A program made the position numbers and the translations under genes. Shown here piece after piece: positions 17,001 to 24,877 of a stretch of DNA of 64,000 nt. This DNA comes from Imperialibacter sp. EC-SDR9. GTDB lineage: Bacteria > Bacteroidota > Bacteroidia > Cytophagales > Cyclobacteriaceae. The notes beneath the pieces are model-generated. The model worked only from the letters and a program-made list of their open reading frames with translations, did no database searches and was not told the DNA's origin. Positions within the stretch are counted from its first letter, which is position 1. The number at the start of each line of letters is the position of its first letter. The DNA lies in contig NZ_LR701574.1 in the NCBI RefSeq assembly GCF_902498805.1, positions 248,001-312,000 on the forward strand. The letters run 5' to 3'.

Positions 17001-17379
17001 GAAGGCTACCGAGCTGCGGAGTATGTACCTGGAAAACAGAGATGGCAAACTCATTCCTCACGCCTTACCGGATGAAGCACAGTTCGCTCCTGTTTATGCA
17101 ATGACGATGGTTGACTACAACGAAGACGGCAACATGGATTTGGTTGTTGCGGGTAATCAAAGCTCGATTCGCATTCGCATGGGGGTGATCGACGCTAACT
17201 TCGGCCAACTGTACGAAGGTGACGGCAAGGGACATTTCAAATATGTATCGCAGTCAAAATCAGGCTTCAGGTTCACCGGAGATACCAAGTCGCTTGACGT
17301 GATAGATGTGGCAGGTGAGCAGTTCCTGCTCGTGGGTGTGAATAATGTGGGTATCGAAGCGTATAAATTGAATAAGTGA
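14023..17379 (+). CDS. CRTAC1-like secreted protein: FG-GAP repeats with ASPIC/UnbV domain
   Basis: The protein has 1118 residues from the ATG opening MDTRRYILNQ. A start 45 bases upstream is possible but adds a polar extension. A hydrophobic export signal near 18-37 ends before FSQQ. The protein consists of many FG-GAP calcium-binding units (DINNDGLDDVY, DINGDGWLDIY, DYDNDGWKDLF and similar). An ASPIC/UnbV domain lies near 530-600, with RGFQSSVTGRLHVGLG. A second set of FG-GAP units fills the C-terminal half. These large secreted proteins are abundant in Bacteroidota, and their function is unknown. The stop codon overlaps the start of the haloperoxidase gene in a TGATG arrangement, so the two are translated together and probably work together outside the cell. 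Confidence 0.88.
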   Translation: MDTRRYILNQFSAISINNYLIVNLIIALSFTSTLSFSQQKGPLFELMPTAKTGITFKNMLTESPTANVLTYEYFYNGGGVAIGDINNDGLDDVYLIGNMVENQLYLNQGNFSFKDITKSSGTAVSQGWKTGANMVDINGDGWLDIYVCLSGKTAPDTRRNKLFINNKDLTFTEKAAEYGLDDPSHSTHSAFFDIDNDGDLDMYLLNHNITVIREFEFAKAKETRDPYAGDKLYRNDNGHFVDISAAAGIKGNPLGFGLGVNIADVNQDGFQDIYVSNDYVEPDYLYINNGDGTFADEMTNYMQHISYFSMGCDISDINNDGWPDIYTLDMLPEDNKRQKLLYGPENYEHFALLVINGFYFQNMRNMLHLNNTDGTYSEIGQFSGISNTDWSWSPLFADYDNDGWKDLFISNGYFRDYTNRDFLKYKGDYFFDMAREKQPADTFHLVSTMTSTPVHNYIYKNNGNLTFKDMSDDWGFANPGFSSGAAYADLDNDGDIDLIVNNQNNAVSIYRNQTQQRHPDRNYLGITLKGLSKNSRGYGAKVHVYAGGQVQYFEQMPTRGFQSSVTGRLHVGLGQQNKIDSIRVKWLTGAEQKLSGITANQTITIEEKNLEKPYLFVSAKAAFEPTNFSRVECPVYYEHLEYGFNDFKRQPLLMTMLTNCGPIMTTGDVNGDGREDIFVGGAQENPGMLFIQSASGSFDPANFPVTQADLQYTDAGASFFDADKDGDLDLYLVSGGYNDYSEKDKATQDRLYLNDGKGNFTKATDALPDMLVSKSCIAYADFDKDGDMDLVLGGRVIPGRYPEVPQSFFLENEGNGKFVDVTAAKAKELGAIGMVTDASWVDLNGDKWDDLVVVGEFMAIEVFINKQGKSLERSTNQYFDKPISGLWNKMIVHDFDKDGDPDIVVGNFGLNTQLHASEKEPITLVYKDFDNNGSVDPILNYYIEGESVPFASRDELLDQIYAMRSKYTDYSSYADARLSTIFSKADLKDAKELKATELRSMYLENRDGKLIPHALPDEAQFAPVYAMTMVDYNEDGNMDLVVAGNQSSIRIRMGVIDANFGQLYEGDGKGHFKYVSQSKSGFRFTGDTKSLDVIDVAGEQFLLVGVNNVGIEAYKLNK

Positions 17380-18716
17380 TGAGAAAGACGGTTATACTGG
17401 GTGTTTTGCTGAGCGCTATGCAATTTACGGGCTCGGCGCAGACCAGCCTGAGCAATACGGAAGCGGCCAAAGTGTTCGCCGAGAACGCCTTCCACCTGTC
17501 GGAGGTGATGCTTCATGATGTGGCTAACCCACCTGCTGCCAGCCGGTTTTATGCTTATGCAATGCTGGGCGCTTACTATATAGCTAGCACCAGTGGTAGC
17601 GACATTCCTCAAATTGGCCCAAACTTCAAAGTAAACCCGGGCGTTCATGCCACCTACTCCGCAAAAGGCTTTGACCTGACTTTTGCCGCCACCTATGCCA
17701 TGCTGGAGGTGGGGAAAAAGATCATGCCGTCGGGCTACCTGCTCAAAACCAATCAGGAGCAGCTGGAAACACAGTTCAAAGAGCAATACAAGCTTTCATC
17801 TCGTTCTGTTGAAGCCAACAAGAAGTACGCCATTGAAATAGCAGACCAAATCATTCGGTATGCCAAAAGCGACGGGTACAATAAGTTGAGCACCTATACC
17901 AGGTACACGCCAAGCAAAGAGGAAGGTCGGTGGTACCCCACACCCCCTGAATATATGTCGGCCATTGAGCCGCAATGGAAAACCATCAGACCGTTCTTTC
18001 TCGAGTCGTACGACCAGTTTGTACCAACAGCCCCTGCTCCTTTCAGCCTCGATACCGCCAGCTCGTTTTTTAAGCAAACCATGGAGGTGTATGACGTTGT
18101 GAAGAACCTGACGCCTGGGCAGAAGCTTATCGCCAGCTTTTGGGACTGCAACCCCTTTGCCGTGACCTATTCAGGCCACATGGCCATCGGATTAAAGAAG
18201 ATCTCTCCTGGCGGCCACTGGATGGGTATTACCGGTATCGCTTGTGAAAAGGCAGATATTCCCTTCGACTCCACCATTTTTGTGCATGCCATGGTGGGCA
18301 CTACCCTCCACGATGCTTTTATAAGCTGTTGGGATGAAAAATACCGGAGTGACAGGATCAGGCCTGAAACCATGATCAACAAGTACATTGATTCCGAATG
18401 GCGACCAATTCTCCAAACACCTCCGTTTCCTGAATACACCAGTGGGCACAGCGTAGTGTCTGCTGCTTCTTCTGTTGTGCTCACAACGCTTCTCGGCGAT
18501 AATTTCGCTTTTAGAGACGACTCTGAGGTGTATTTTGGATTACCGGAAAGGGACTTCAATTCCTTTTACGAAGCTGCCGCAGAGGCAGCCATTTCAAGGC
18601 TTTACGGAGGCATTCACTACCGAGACGCCTGCGATGAGGGTGTGAAGCAAGGCCGGGCTGTGGGCACAAACTCCATCAACAAAGTTCTGAAGCCAGCCAG
18701 CAAGGGCACAAACTGA
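17379..18716 (+). CDS. Vanadium-dependent haloperoxidase / PAP2-family secreted protein
   Basis: The protein has 445 residues from the ATG at 17379. A GTG one codon upstream is also possible and is the basis of the numbering used here. It has a signal peptide ending near FTGSAQ. All three vanadate/phosphate-pocket motifs of the haloperoxidase and PAP2 phosphatase superfamily are present: K-x6-RP at Lys-322/Arg-329, SGH at 356-358 (in YTSGHS, with Thr where Pro is usual) and SR-x5-H at Ser-407 to His-414 (GGIHYRD). Members oxidise halides with peroxide or act as acid phosphatases. Which applies cannot be settled from motifs alone, although the length and the TSGHS/GGIHYRD style favour the bacterial haloperoxidase-like group. 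It overlaps the end of the CRTAC1-like gene by one base and is followed by hairpins that end the transcript. Confidence 0.85.
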   Translation: MRKTVILGVLLSAMQFTGSAQTSLSNTEAAKVFAENAFHLSEVMLHDVANPPAASRFYAYAMLGAYYIASTSGSDIPQIGPNFKVNPGVHATYSAKGFDLTFAATYAMLEVGKKIMPSGYLLKTNQEQLETQFKEQYKLSSRSVEANKKYAIEIADQIIRYAKSDGYNKLSTYTRYTPSKEEGRWYPTPPEYMSAIEPQWKTIRPFFLESYDQFVPTAPAPFSLDTASSFFKQTMEVYDVVKNLTPGQKLIASFWDCNPFAVTYSGHMAIGLKKISPGGHWMGITGIACEKADIPFDSTIFVHAMVGTTLHDAFISCWDEKYRSDRIRPETMINKYIDSEWRPILQTPPFPEYTSGHSVVSAASSVVLTTLLGDNFAFRDDSEVYFGLPERDFNSFYEAAAEAAISRLYGGIHYRDACDEGVKQGRAVGTNSINKVLKPASKGTN

Positions 18717-18795
18717 AAAAGTAGCGGGTATTTCTGCCTGATCGAATATGTACCAATCTGTATTCTTGGGGATTGAATGGATCGGTGTGCTGCTA

Positions 18796-18879
18796 AATAA
18801 AAAAGCAAAAGGTCCAAGCCTATCCGACTGGAGAAGCCCGGCCGGGCGAGACACATTGAACCAGTTTTGCTTTTTTATT
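18796..18879. repeat. Hairpin repeat copy 2, probable bidirectional terminator
   Basis: This is the second copy of the element at 1077-1136. Perfect 15-base arms (18796-18810 and 18865-18879) enclose GGTCCAA/TTGAACC. A 28-base insert (18820-18847) carrying the palindrome CCCGGCCGGG extends the loop. The stem differs from copy 1 by one A-T to G-C pair change, which keeps pairing intact. As with copy 1, it lies between convergent genes (haloperoxidase and DUF1080). Confidence 0.75.
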
Positions 18880-18982
18880 GCAGCCTATTTGCTGAATCGA
18901 ATAACGTTCCTTTTGAGGCTTGCTCCCCAGATTTTCCGTCTGATCCGTAATCGCTGCCTTCTACCCGGTGAGACTGAAAACA

Positions 18983-19014
18983 AAAAAGCTTTCGAGCGAA
19001 CCCGAAAGCTTTTT
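18983..19014. terminator. Strong bidirectional intrinsic terminator
   Basis: A perfect 12-base stem, AAAAAGCTTTCG with CGAAAGCTTTTT, closes an eight-base loop. A-run and T-run ends make it functional on both strands. It is the second terminator-like hairpin in the 595-base gap after the haloperoxidase gene. Confidence 0.7.
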
Positions 19015-19015
19015 A

Positions 19016-19201
19016 CCTGCTCAGGAATGAGGTAACTAAACCTCTTTTAGACAAGATTTAGGCTCCTCCTTATCGCAACCTTCCACTGTTAACCTGCCCG
19101 AAGACGAGGTCCGCCAGATGGCGGATGAGGCCTGGTTTTGGCAAGAAGGTTAACCCGGCATTGTATTCATGTTAGGTTTAGGACCATCTGCCTGCTCAGG
19201 A
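19016..19201. repeat. Symmetric hairpin-forming element, possible MITE-like remnant
   Basis: An 11-base direct repeat CCTGCTCAGGA (19016-19026 and 19191-19201) brackets the segment. Nine bases inside each copy lies an inverted pair, CTAAACCT (19036-19043) and AGGTTTAG (19174-19181). Further in are AACCTTC/GAAGGTT (19077-19083/19145-19151) and a perfect TCCGCC-AGAT-GGCGGA hairpin (19110-19125). The nested layout looks like a small non-coding mobile or palindromic element. No coding sequence is seen. The remainder of the 18717-19311 gap is AT-rich without a recognisable gene. Confidence 0.4.
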
Positions 19202-19311
19202 TTTAATACGAAGTTAGAGCATTCAACACTTTTTGGCAAAGAGAAGGAACCAATATTTCTATTAATTTTTCGAACCGAAATAAATGGCAAAAAGTATCGT
19301 TTATATGCGCC

Positions 19312-19920
19312 TTAAAGCTCTTTGATCTTGATGTTTCTCCACTTCACACGAATACCACCTCCGTCGTGAATTTGAAGGGCAATTGACCCCGTTGCCTGCC
19401 CAATCTTCTCGTCTTTGAATGAAATCATTTCCGTGCCGTTCACCCACGTCGTCACTTCATCGCCCACCACCTTGATGCGCATGGTGTTCCACTCCCCCAT
19501 CTTCAGTGCCTTGTCTTTTTCAGGGTCTGGCTTGATCAACCAGCCTCTGCCGTAGGATTCGTAAATTCCGCCGGTATCATGTCCCGGAGGTGCCACTTCT
19601 GCCTGCCAGCCCGTGATCTTTGTGCCCTCAATGCTCGACCTGAAAAACACACCGCTGTTCCCATTGGCTTCCTGCTGAAACTCGAGCGTAAGGTCAAAGT
19701 CCTTGTAAGTTTTCTCTGTTGCAAAATAGCCGTATCCTTTGTCAGGCCCACTTTCGCAAACCAGTAAGCCGTCTTCTACAAACCACTTTTCAGTGCCGTA
19801 AATCTTCCACCCTTTCAGGTTCTTGCCATTGAAAATGGACTTTTGAGCAAACGCCCCGTTAGTCATCAAAAGCGCCAGGCCAATCGCCAACGATAACCTC
19901 GTTAATTTCATTCTTTTCAT
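19312..19920 (-). CDS. Secreted DUF1080 (3-keto-disaccharide hydrolase type) protein
   Basis: The 202 residues start with a signal peptide ending in GAFAQ (near residue 26). A jelly-roll domain of the DUF1080/3-keto-disaccharide hydrolase family follows. Typical family signatures are FNGKNLKGW at the start, DFDLTLEFQ, NSGVFFRS, a GGIYE loop and HDGGGIRVKWRNIKIKEL at the end. Some members cleave 3-keto-glycosides; others may only bind sugar. The gene lies 89 bases downstream of a large ThuA/sugar dehydrogenase gene on the same strand, so co-transcription is likely and fits a periplasmic route through keto sugars. That link is inference. Confidence 0.85.
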   Translation of the reverse strand: MKRMKLTRLSLAIGLALLMTNGAFAQKSIFNGKNLKGWKIYGTEKWFVEDGLLVCESGPDKGYGYFATEKTYKDFDLTLEFQQEANGNSGVFFRSSIEGTKITGWQAEVAPPGHDTGGIYESYGRGWLIKPDPEKDKALKMGEWNTMRIKVVGDEVTTWVNGTEMISFKDEKIGQATGSIALQIHDGGGIRVKWRNIKIKEL

Positions 19921-20009
19921 TGTTGCTTATTGTTTAAGTATATCTGTATTAGCTATTAAATTGTATTACCTGCTGTCGGCTCCAGAGGCGAAACTTAGCA
20001 GAGCAAAGG

Positions 20010-23000
20010 CTATTTTTCAAATTGAATCGTTTTCAATACGGCCAGGTTGTCATTCGGCTTTTCTGGTTTCATAATGAAGAAATACATATCATGCCGCCCC
20101 TCCAGCGCCTTTTCCAGTGTTCCGCTAACTGTACCATTCTCACCCCAGGAACCAGTGGCATCAAAATCTGTTTTGCTGACAATGGGCCCGGCATATGAGT
20201 CTAGCCTCACTTCTATATAGCCATTTTTCTTGTCTGCTGCATACTCGTAGCTGAATCCTTTGATGCCAGTCATGTCAATGTTCTTCAGGAGAATATAGGA
20301 TTTATGGCCTCCCTGACTCAAGCTGTTTCCCCACCGTGGGAAGCCTTCGTGTGCATCTGCAAATACCGTGCTCACCCTGGCGTTTCGAAGTGTAACTAGC
20401 TCTGAGCCGGTCAAAGGCCCCACACCGTTGGCTCCTTTATCGGTATAAGTAGCCAACAGATTGTACACGCCACGCCTGTCGTCTTTTTTGTGCTTGTTCA
20501 AAGCCACCTTACCCTCCGCCGGCAAGGTAGCAGCTGTTGACGGGTTTGCCAGTGATAGAATATAATTAACAATCTCTTTCGCATCATCCATAGGAATCTG
20601 CGGGTGGGCTGCCATCACGTGCACGTCACCCCAATTGCCGCCACCGCCCTGAATAATTTTTCTGGCCAATGTATTGACTGCCGAAGGATCTCCCTTGTAT
20701 CTTTCTGCCACTTTCAGGTAGGCGGGCCCAACGGAAATGTCTTTTACAGTATGGCAGGCCTTGCAATCGCTGGCCTCAATAAGTGATTTACCCAGAGAGT
20801 TATCCCCCAGCACTGCCTGATGACCAACTGTTTCCGCTGCTGCCATACTTGGCATGGGATTGTAGTCAAACAATACAGTCACTGCTGAAACGGGTATGCC
20901 CCCTTCTTCCTTATCGTTTACCACCACTTTGTAAGAGAAAGACGGATTATTGTCCCAGAAAAATGACTTGTTGCCAGCCGTTTCAACTGCCACCTTTGGC
21001 CGCTCGTTGCCCACTCTCACCAGCACAGTGTCCGAACCAACGGCACCAGCTTTATCAATTACCCGCAATACCGCATTGTACAGTCCGGGTGTTTCGTAGG
21101 TATAGCTTGCGTTGCGTTCAGTAGCTCCCACCGTTTTCCCGTCAAACAACCATTGGAAGCTTATTTCATCGTCATCATCATAGTCGGTTGTTCCAGCGCT
21201 GCTGAACTTCACCGCCAGTGGTGCCACTCCAGCGATCTCCGACGGGCCTCTGTAGCGTGATTCAGACGTCACAAAAGCTTTGGCCCTCTTTTCCGCCATA
21301 GCTACGGAATCGACAATGCTGGCGCTGGCTATTGGTGCCCGGTTGCCCGTATTGTACTCTACTCTGATCAGCCTGGCGTCATCATTATCTGCGCCATATA
21401 CCGACCCGTACTCCAGCATATACATCACGCCTTCCTTGCTGAACACCATGTCGATAGGTCTGCGGAAGTCGCCATTGTTGGTCATAAAAGGCTCGTTGCG
21501 CACGTAGTTCTCGTTTTCATCAAACCGCAGCACCATGATCCAGTTTCTCATCCAGTCGAACACAAACAAACCACCATCAAAATACTCAGGAAAGCCGCTT
21601 GGTGACTTCTGTGCAGCGTTGTATGTGTAAAAAGAGCCTGCCATAGCACTCCGTCCTCCTTTGCCTAGCTCGGGGAAGTCTTCAGAGGCAGCATAAGGGT
21701 ACCAGATCATGGCCGGACTTGGGCTTGGCAAGTTCGTCAATCCAGTATTATTGGGAGAATTGTTAACTGGCTCGGAGGCGTCGTAACTGGGACCTGCGGT
21801 ATTCGTGGCAAAATCCCACTCCGCATAAGCATAGTTATTCCCGACAAAGTAAGGCCACCCGAAATTACCAGCCTTTTTGGCCTGGTTAAATTCATCATAT
21901 CCTCTTGGGCCTTGTATACTGTCTTCACCTGCATCCGGCCCTATTTCGCCCCAATAGATGGTTCCTGTTTTAGGGTTGATGGCTATCCGGTACGGATTGC
22001 GGCAACCCATCGCATAAATTTCAGGCAAAGTCTTTTCTGTACCAGGCGCAAACAAATTACCTTCTGGAATAGTGTACGTCCCATCTTCCTGCGGACGAAT
22101 CCGCAAAATCTTACCTTTGAAATCGTTGGTATTGGCAGCCGAGCGTTGGGCATCCATGGGGAAATACTCCGGCTCGGGTCTTTCATCAATGGGTGCATAG
22201 CCATTCGAAGGAAACGGTGTGGTACCATCGCCAGTTGACAGTACAAGGTTACCATCCTTGTCGAAGGCCAGTGAGCCACCGTGGTGTGCCCCGCTGTTGA
22301 TCTGCACCGGCACTTTCAAGAGCACTTTTTCCGAATTCAGGTCTAGTGTGTTGTCGGCAGTTACCACAAATCGGGACAAATGGAAGAAAAATGGTTCCCC
22401 CTCCATCGGTGGTGAGTGATACAGATAAATGTGTCCGTTGCTGGCAAAGTCCGGGTCAAGCGTCACTCCTATCAGTCCGGTGCCTCCTTTGTTCATCACA
22501 TCGAGCTGATGCACCAGTTTGTTCTCCCCACTCTTTGTGTCGAACATCCAAAGCTTGCCGTTGAACATTTCAGTGTAAAAAAGGCGTCCGTCGTCAGCAA
22601 TGGCCATTTCCATCGGCACGTCAAGGTCATTCACCAGAATTGTCTTCACGAAGCGGTTTTCTTCAGGCGCTTCCACTGCATATGACTTAGAATAGTCAAG
22701 GGTCACATTGTCGCCCATGGCATATTGAATGCCACCGTAAAGGTGCTGGAGAAATAAAGGGTCGCTGAAGCTCTCTTCCACATGACCGCCACCGGTGTAG
22801 AACGCACGGCCACCATCAAACTCATGGTACCAGGCAATGGGATGATTGGCACCATTGGTACCGCCATTGTAGGTGTTTTCGTCCAGGTAGGCGAGCACAT
22901 TCAACTCAGAGTAAAAGCCTTTGTAGCTGTACCATTCGTCAGTTCTCTCCCATTTCGCAGGAAGACCTTTTGTTGAAATATGGGTGGTGTCGGTGACCAA

Positions 23001-23459
23001 AACAGTCCCCTTCTGGATATTGGAATTGCTGGGATGGCTGGAAAAATGGGCTCCCATCAGCTTGTCATACCAAGGCCAGTCGTATTCGGTGTCGGCGGCT
23101 GAGTGAATACCAACGTAGCCACCTCCTGCCTGAATATAGCGTTCGAAGGCAGCCTGTTGTTTGGCATTCAGCACATTGCCAGTAGTGCAGTTGAATAGTA
23201 CGGCCTTATATTTCTTTAAGTTATCGTCAGTAAATACGTCAGAGTTGCGGGTAGTGTCCACGACAAACTCGTGCTCGCTCCCCATTTTTTGAATAGCAGC
23301 TATACCATAAGGAATGGAGCCGTGCTTGTAGCCCTTGGTTTCAGAGAAAACCAACACTCTTGGGCCGTCTGAGCCACTGTCGCACGATTCAAGCGTTAGC
23401 AGTGAGAGTAAAAAAACACAGCCAAAAAGCAGCCGCTTGGAGAAAAGAAGTAGTTTCAT
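20010..23459 (-). CDS. Multidomain ThuA - PQQ sugar dehydrogenase - PKD - cytochrome c - carbohydrate-binding protein
   Basis: The protein has 1149 residues. Residues 1-26 are a lipoprotein-type signal (LESC). Residues about 33-245 are a ThuA-like domain (VLVFSETKGYKHGS, GIHSAADTEYDWPWY). Residues about 265-640 form a GSDH propeller (YAMGCRNPYR, GNFGWP). Residues about 745-820 form a PKD domain. A monohaem cytochrome c follows, with CKACH at 899-903 and a likely axial Met-957 (QIPM). Residues about 1000-1149 form a CBM6-like jelly roll. Sugar oxidation by the propeller could pass electrons to the attached haem, and the C-terminal module could hold the enzyme on glycan. This domain chain is common in Bacteroidota and Planctomycetes. 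It heads a two-gene unit with DUF1080. Confidence 0.85.
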   Translation of the reverse strand: MKLLLFSKRLLFGCVFLLSLLTLESCDSGSDGPRVLVFSETKGYKHGSIPYGIAAIQKMGSEHEFVVDTTRNSDVFTDDNLKKYKAVLFNCTTGNVLNAKQQAAFERYIQAGGGYVGIHSAADTEYDWPWYDKLMGAHFSSHPSNSNIQKGTVLVTDTTHISTKGLPAKWERTDEWYSYKGFYSELNVLAYLDENTYNGGTNGANHPIAWYHEFDGGRAFYTGGGHVEESFSDPLFLQHLYGGIQYAMGDNVTLDYSKSYAVEAPEENRFVKTILVNDLDVPMEMAIADDGRLFYTEMFNGKLWMFDTKSGENKLVHQLDVMNKGGTGLIGVTLDPDFASNGHIYLYHSPPMEGEPFFFHLSRFVVTADNTLDLNSEKVLLKVPVQINSGAHHGGSLAFDKDGNLVLSTGDGTTPFPSNGYAPIDERPEPEYFPMDAQRSAANTNDFKGKILRIRPQEDGTYTIPEGNLFAPGTEKTLPEIYAMGCRNPYRIAINPKTGTIYWGEIGPDAGEDSIQGPRGYDEFNQAKKAGNFGWPYFVGNNYAYAEWDFATNTAGPSYDASEPVNNSPNNTGLTNLPSPSPAMIWYPYAASEDFPELGKGGRSAMAGSFYTYNAAQKSPSGFPEYFDGGLFVFDWMRNWIMVLRFDENENYVRNEPFMTNNGDFRRPIDMVFSKEGVMYMLEYGSVYGADNDDARLIRVEYNTGNRAPIASASIVDSVAMAEKRAKAFVTSESRYRGPSEIAGVAPLAVKFSSAGTTDYDDDDEISFQWLFDGKTVGATERNASYTYETPGLYNAVLRVIDKAGAVGSDTVLVRVGNERPKVAVETAGNKSFFWDNNPSFSYKVVVNDKEEGGIPVSAVTVLFDYNPMPSMAAAETVGHQAVLGDNSLGKSLIEASDCKACHTVKDISVGPAYLKVAERYKGDPSAVNTLARKIIQGGGGNWGDVHVMAAHPQIPMDDAKEIVNYILSLANPSTAATLPAEGKVALNKHKKDDRRGVYNLLATYTDKGANGVGPLTGSELVTLRNARVSTVFADAHEGFPRWGNSLSQGGHKSYILLKNIDMTGIKGFSYEYAADKKNGYIEVRLDSYAGPIVSKTDFDATGSWGENGTVSGTLEKALEGRHDMYFFIMKPEKPNDNLAVLKTIQFEK

Positions 23460-23667
23460 AGGATATCGCTTAAGCAGTTAAATGTAAGGCTATTCCTGTT
23501 GCTTTCTGACTCCAGAGTTTATGAATGGAGAAATTGAAGGATGAAAGCTTTTCAGGCCCGAGGCCGACGCCCGGATAAAATCACTTTTCCCAGTCCATTT
23601 CTTTGTTAGAGCCACATTACTTCCTCATTTTTGCGCAACGGTTCTATCGATTTTTTATCCACCCTTT

Positions 23668-24753
23668 ATGGCAAAGAAAATTTACTTTACTCCAGGTCCC
23701 TCCGACATCTATTTCACTGTGGAGGAGCATTTAAAAAACGCCCTCAAAGAGCAAATACCTGCTATTTCTCATAGAAGCAAGCGGTTTCAGGAAATTTATG
23801 CAGAGGCTGAGAGCAATCTCCGCACCTTGTTTGGCCTGCCCAACGATTTTCACCTGGCTTTTACCGCTTCCGCCACCGAGGTGTGGGAGCGCCTGATTCA
23901 AAACTGCGTAGAGAAAGAATCCTTCCACTTTGTCAATGGGTCGTTTTCTCAAAGGTTTTATGAAATAGCCGGAGAGCTTGGCCGTATTGCTAAAATGGCA
24001 AAGGCCGATTACGGCAGCTACACCCCCATCAGCGATGTCGCCATTCCAGGTTCTGCAGAGCTTATTTCGGTGACGCAAAATGAAACCAGTACCGGCGTTG
24101 CCTTTCCACAAAATGAGATAGAACAGCTTAAAGCTGCCTATCCTAATGCGCTGATTGCTGTAGACTTTGTAAGCTCAGCACCAGTTTCCAATATCGATTT
24201 TAGCAAAATCGACACTGCCTACCTTTCAGTGCAGAAATGCTTCGGCTTGCCGGCGGGGTTGGGTGTTTGGTTTTACAATGATCGCTGCCTCGAAAGAGCA
24301 AAGACCTTACAGGCAAAAGGTCAGGTCATCGGCTCCTACCACAGCCTGCTCAAGCTGCACGAAGGTGGCCTCAAGAAGCAGACACCGGAAACGCCAAACG
24401 TCTTGTTCATCTACCTACTTGGCAAAGTCGCTGGCGACATGCTGTCCAAAGGCCTGGACAGAATCCGAATTGAAGCGGAATACAAAGCGACAGTCCTGTA
24501 CACCTACTTCGAAAGTCATCCACTGTTTGCTCCTTTTGTAAAAAACGCAGACGCCAGATCTAGAACAGTGATCGTGGCAGAAACAGGGCAGCATACTGCA
24601 CCGTTGATCGACTTTTTGAAATCCAAAGGCATGGTGGTGGGCAGCGGCTACGGGCCATTTAAAGATTCGCATATCCGGATCGCCAACTTTCCAACACACT
24701 CAAAAGAAAGCATTGAGCTGTTAGTTGACTCGATTGACACGTTCAACTTGTAG
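23668..24753 (+). CDS. Class V aminotransferase (phosphoserine aminotransferase-like)
   Basis: The 361 residues are a PLP-dependent class V transaminase. The first residues, IYFTPGPSDIYF, are typical of alanine-glyoxylate/SerC-like members. SATEVWERL follows (substrate phosphate region). AVDFVSSAP provides the cofactor Asp, and SVQKCFGLPAG holds the candidate Schiff-base lysine near 191. The C-terminus ends in KDSHIRIANFPTHS. It resembles the phosphoserine aminotransferase-like proteins of Bacteroidota, but a SerC identity is not proven here, because no serA is adjacent and the motif set also fits other class V enzymes. It lies in the plus direction, alone, ahead of the universal stress gene. 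Confidence 0.75.
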   Translation: MAKKIYFTPGPSDIYFTVEEHLKNALKEQIPAISHRSKRFQEIYAEAESNLRTLFGLPNDFHLAFTASATEVWERLIQNCVEKESFHFVNGSFSQRFYEIAGELGRIAKMAKADYGSYTPISDVAIPGSAELISVTQNETSTGVAFPQNEIEQLKAAYPNALIAVDFVSSAPVSNIDFSKIDTAYLSVQKCFGLPAGLGVWFYNDRCLERAKTLQAKGQVIGSYHSLLKLHEGGLKKQTPETPNVLFIYLLGKVAGDMLSKGLDRIRIEAEYKATVLYTYFESHPLFAPFVKNADARSRTVIVAETGQHTAPLIDFLKSKGMVVGSGYGPFKDSHIRIANFPTHSKESIELLVDSIDTFNL

Positions 24754-24844
24754 TTTTTCCTTTTTAGCTGTTAATAGCTTAAAACTTACCGTACAAATAC
24801 TTCTTGAGTGGAGTTATTTCAGGAATAAATTAGTTTTAGTAACG

Positions 24845-24852
24845 TAACTTTG
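24845..24852 (+). promoter_or_regulatory. Candidate -7 promoter box (TAACTTTG) for the universal stress gene
   Basis: TAACTTTG matches TAnnTTTG exactly and lies 25 bases before the ATG at 24878. A -33 TTG at the right spacing is not visible. Confidence 0.4.
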
Positions 24853-24877
24853 CGGCGACAAAATCATAATGAAGTAG

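Noticed and set aside
18748-19035. A 95-codon plus-strand frame across the hairpin repeat and terminator
   Set aside because: It runs through two hairpin elements that explain the sequence, and the translation has no recognisable domain.
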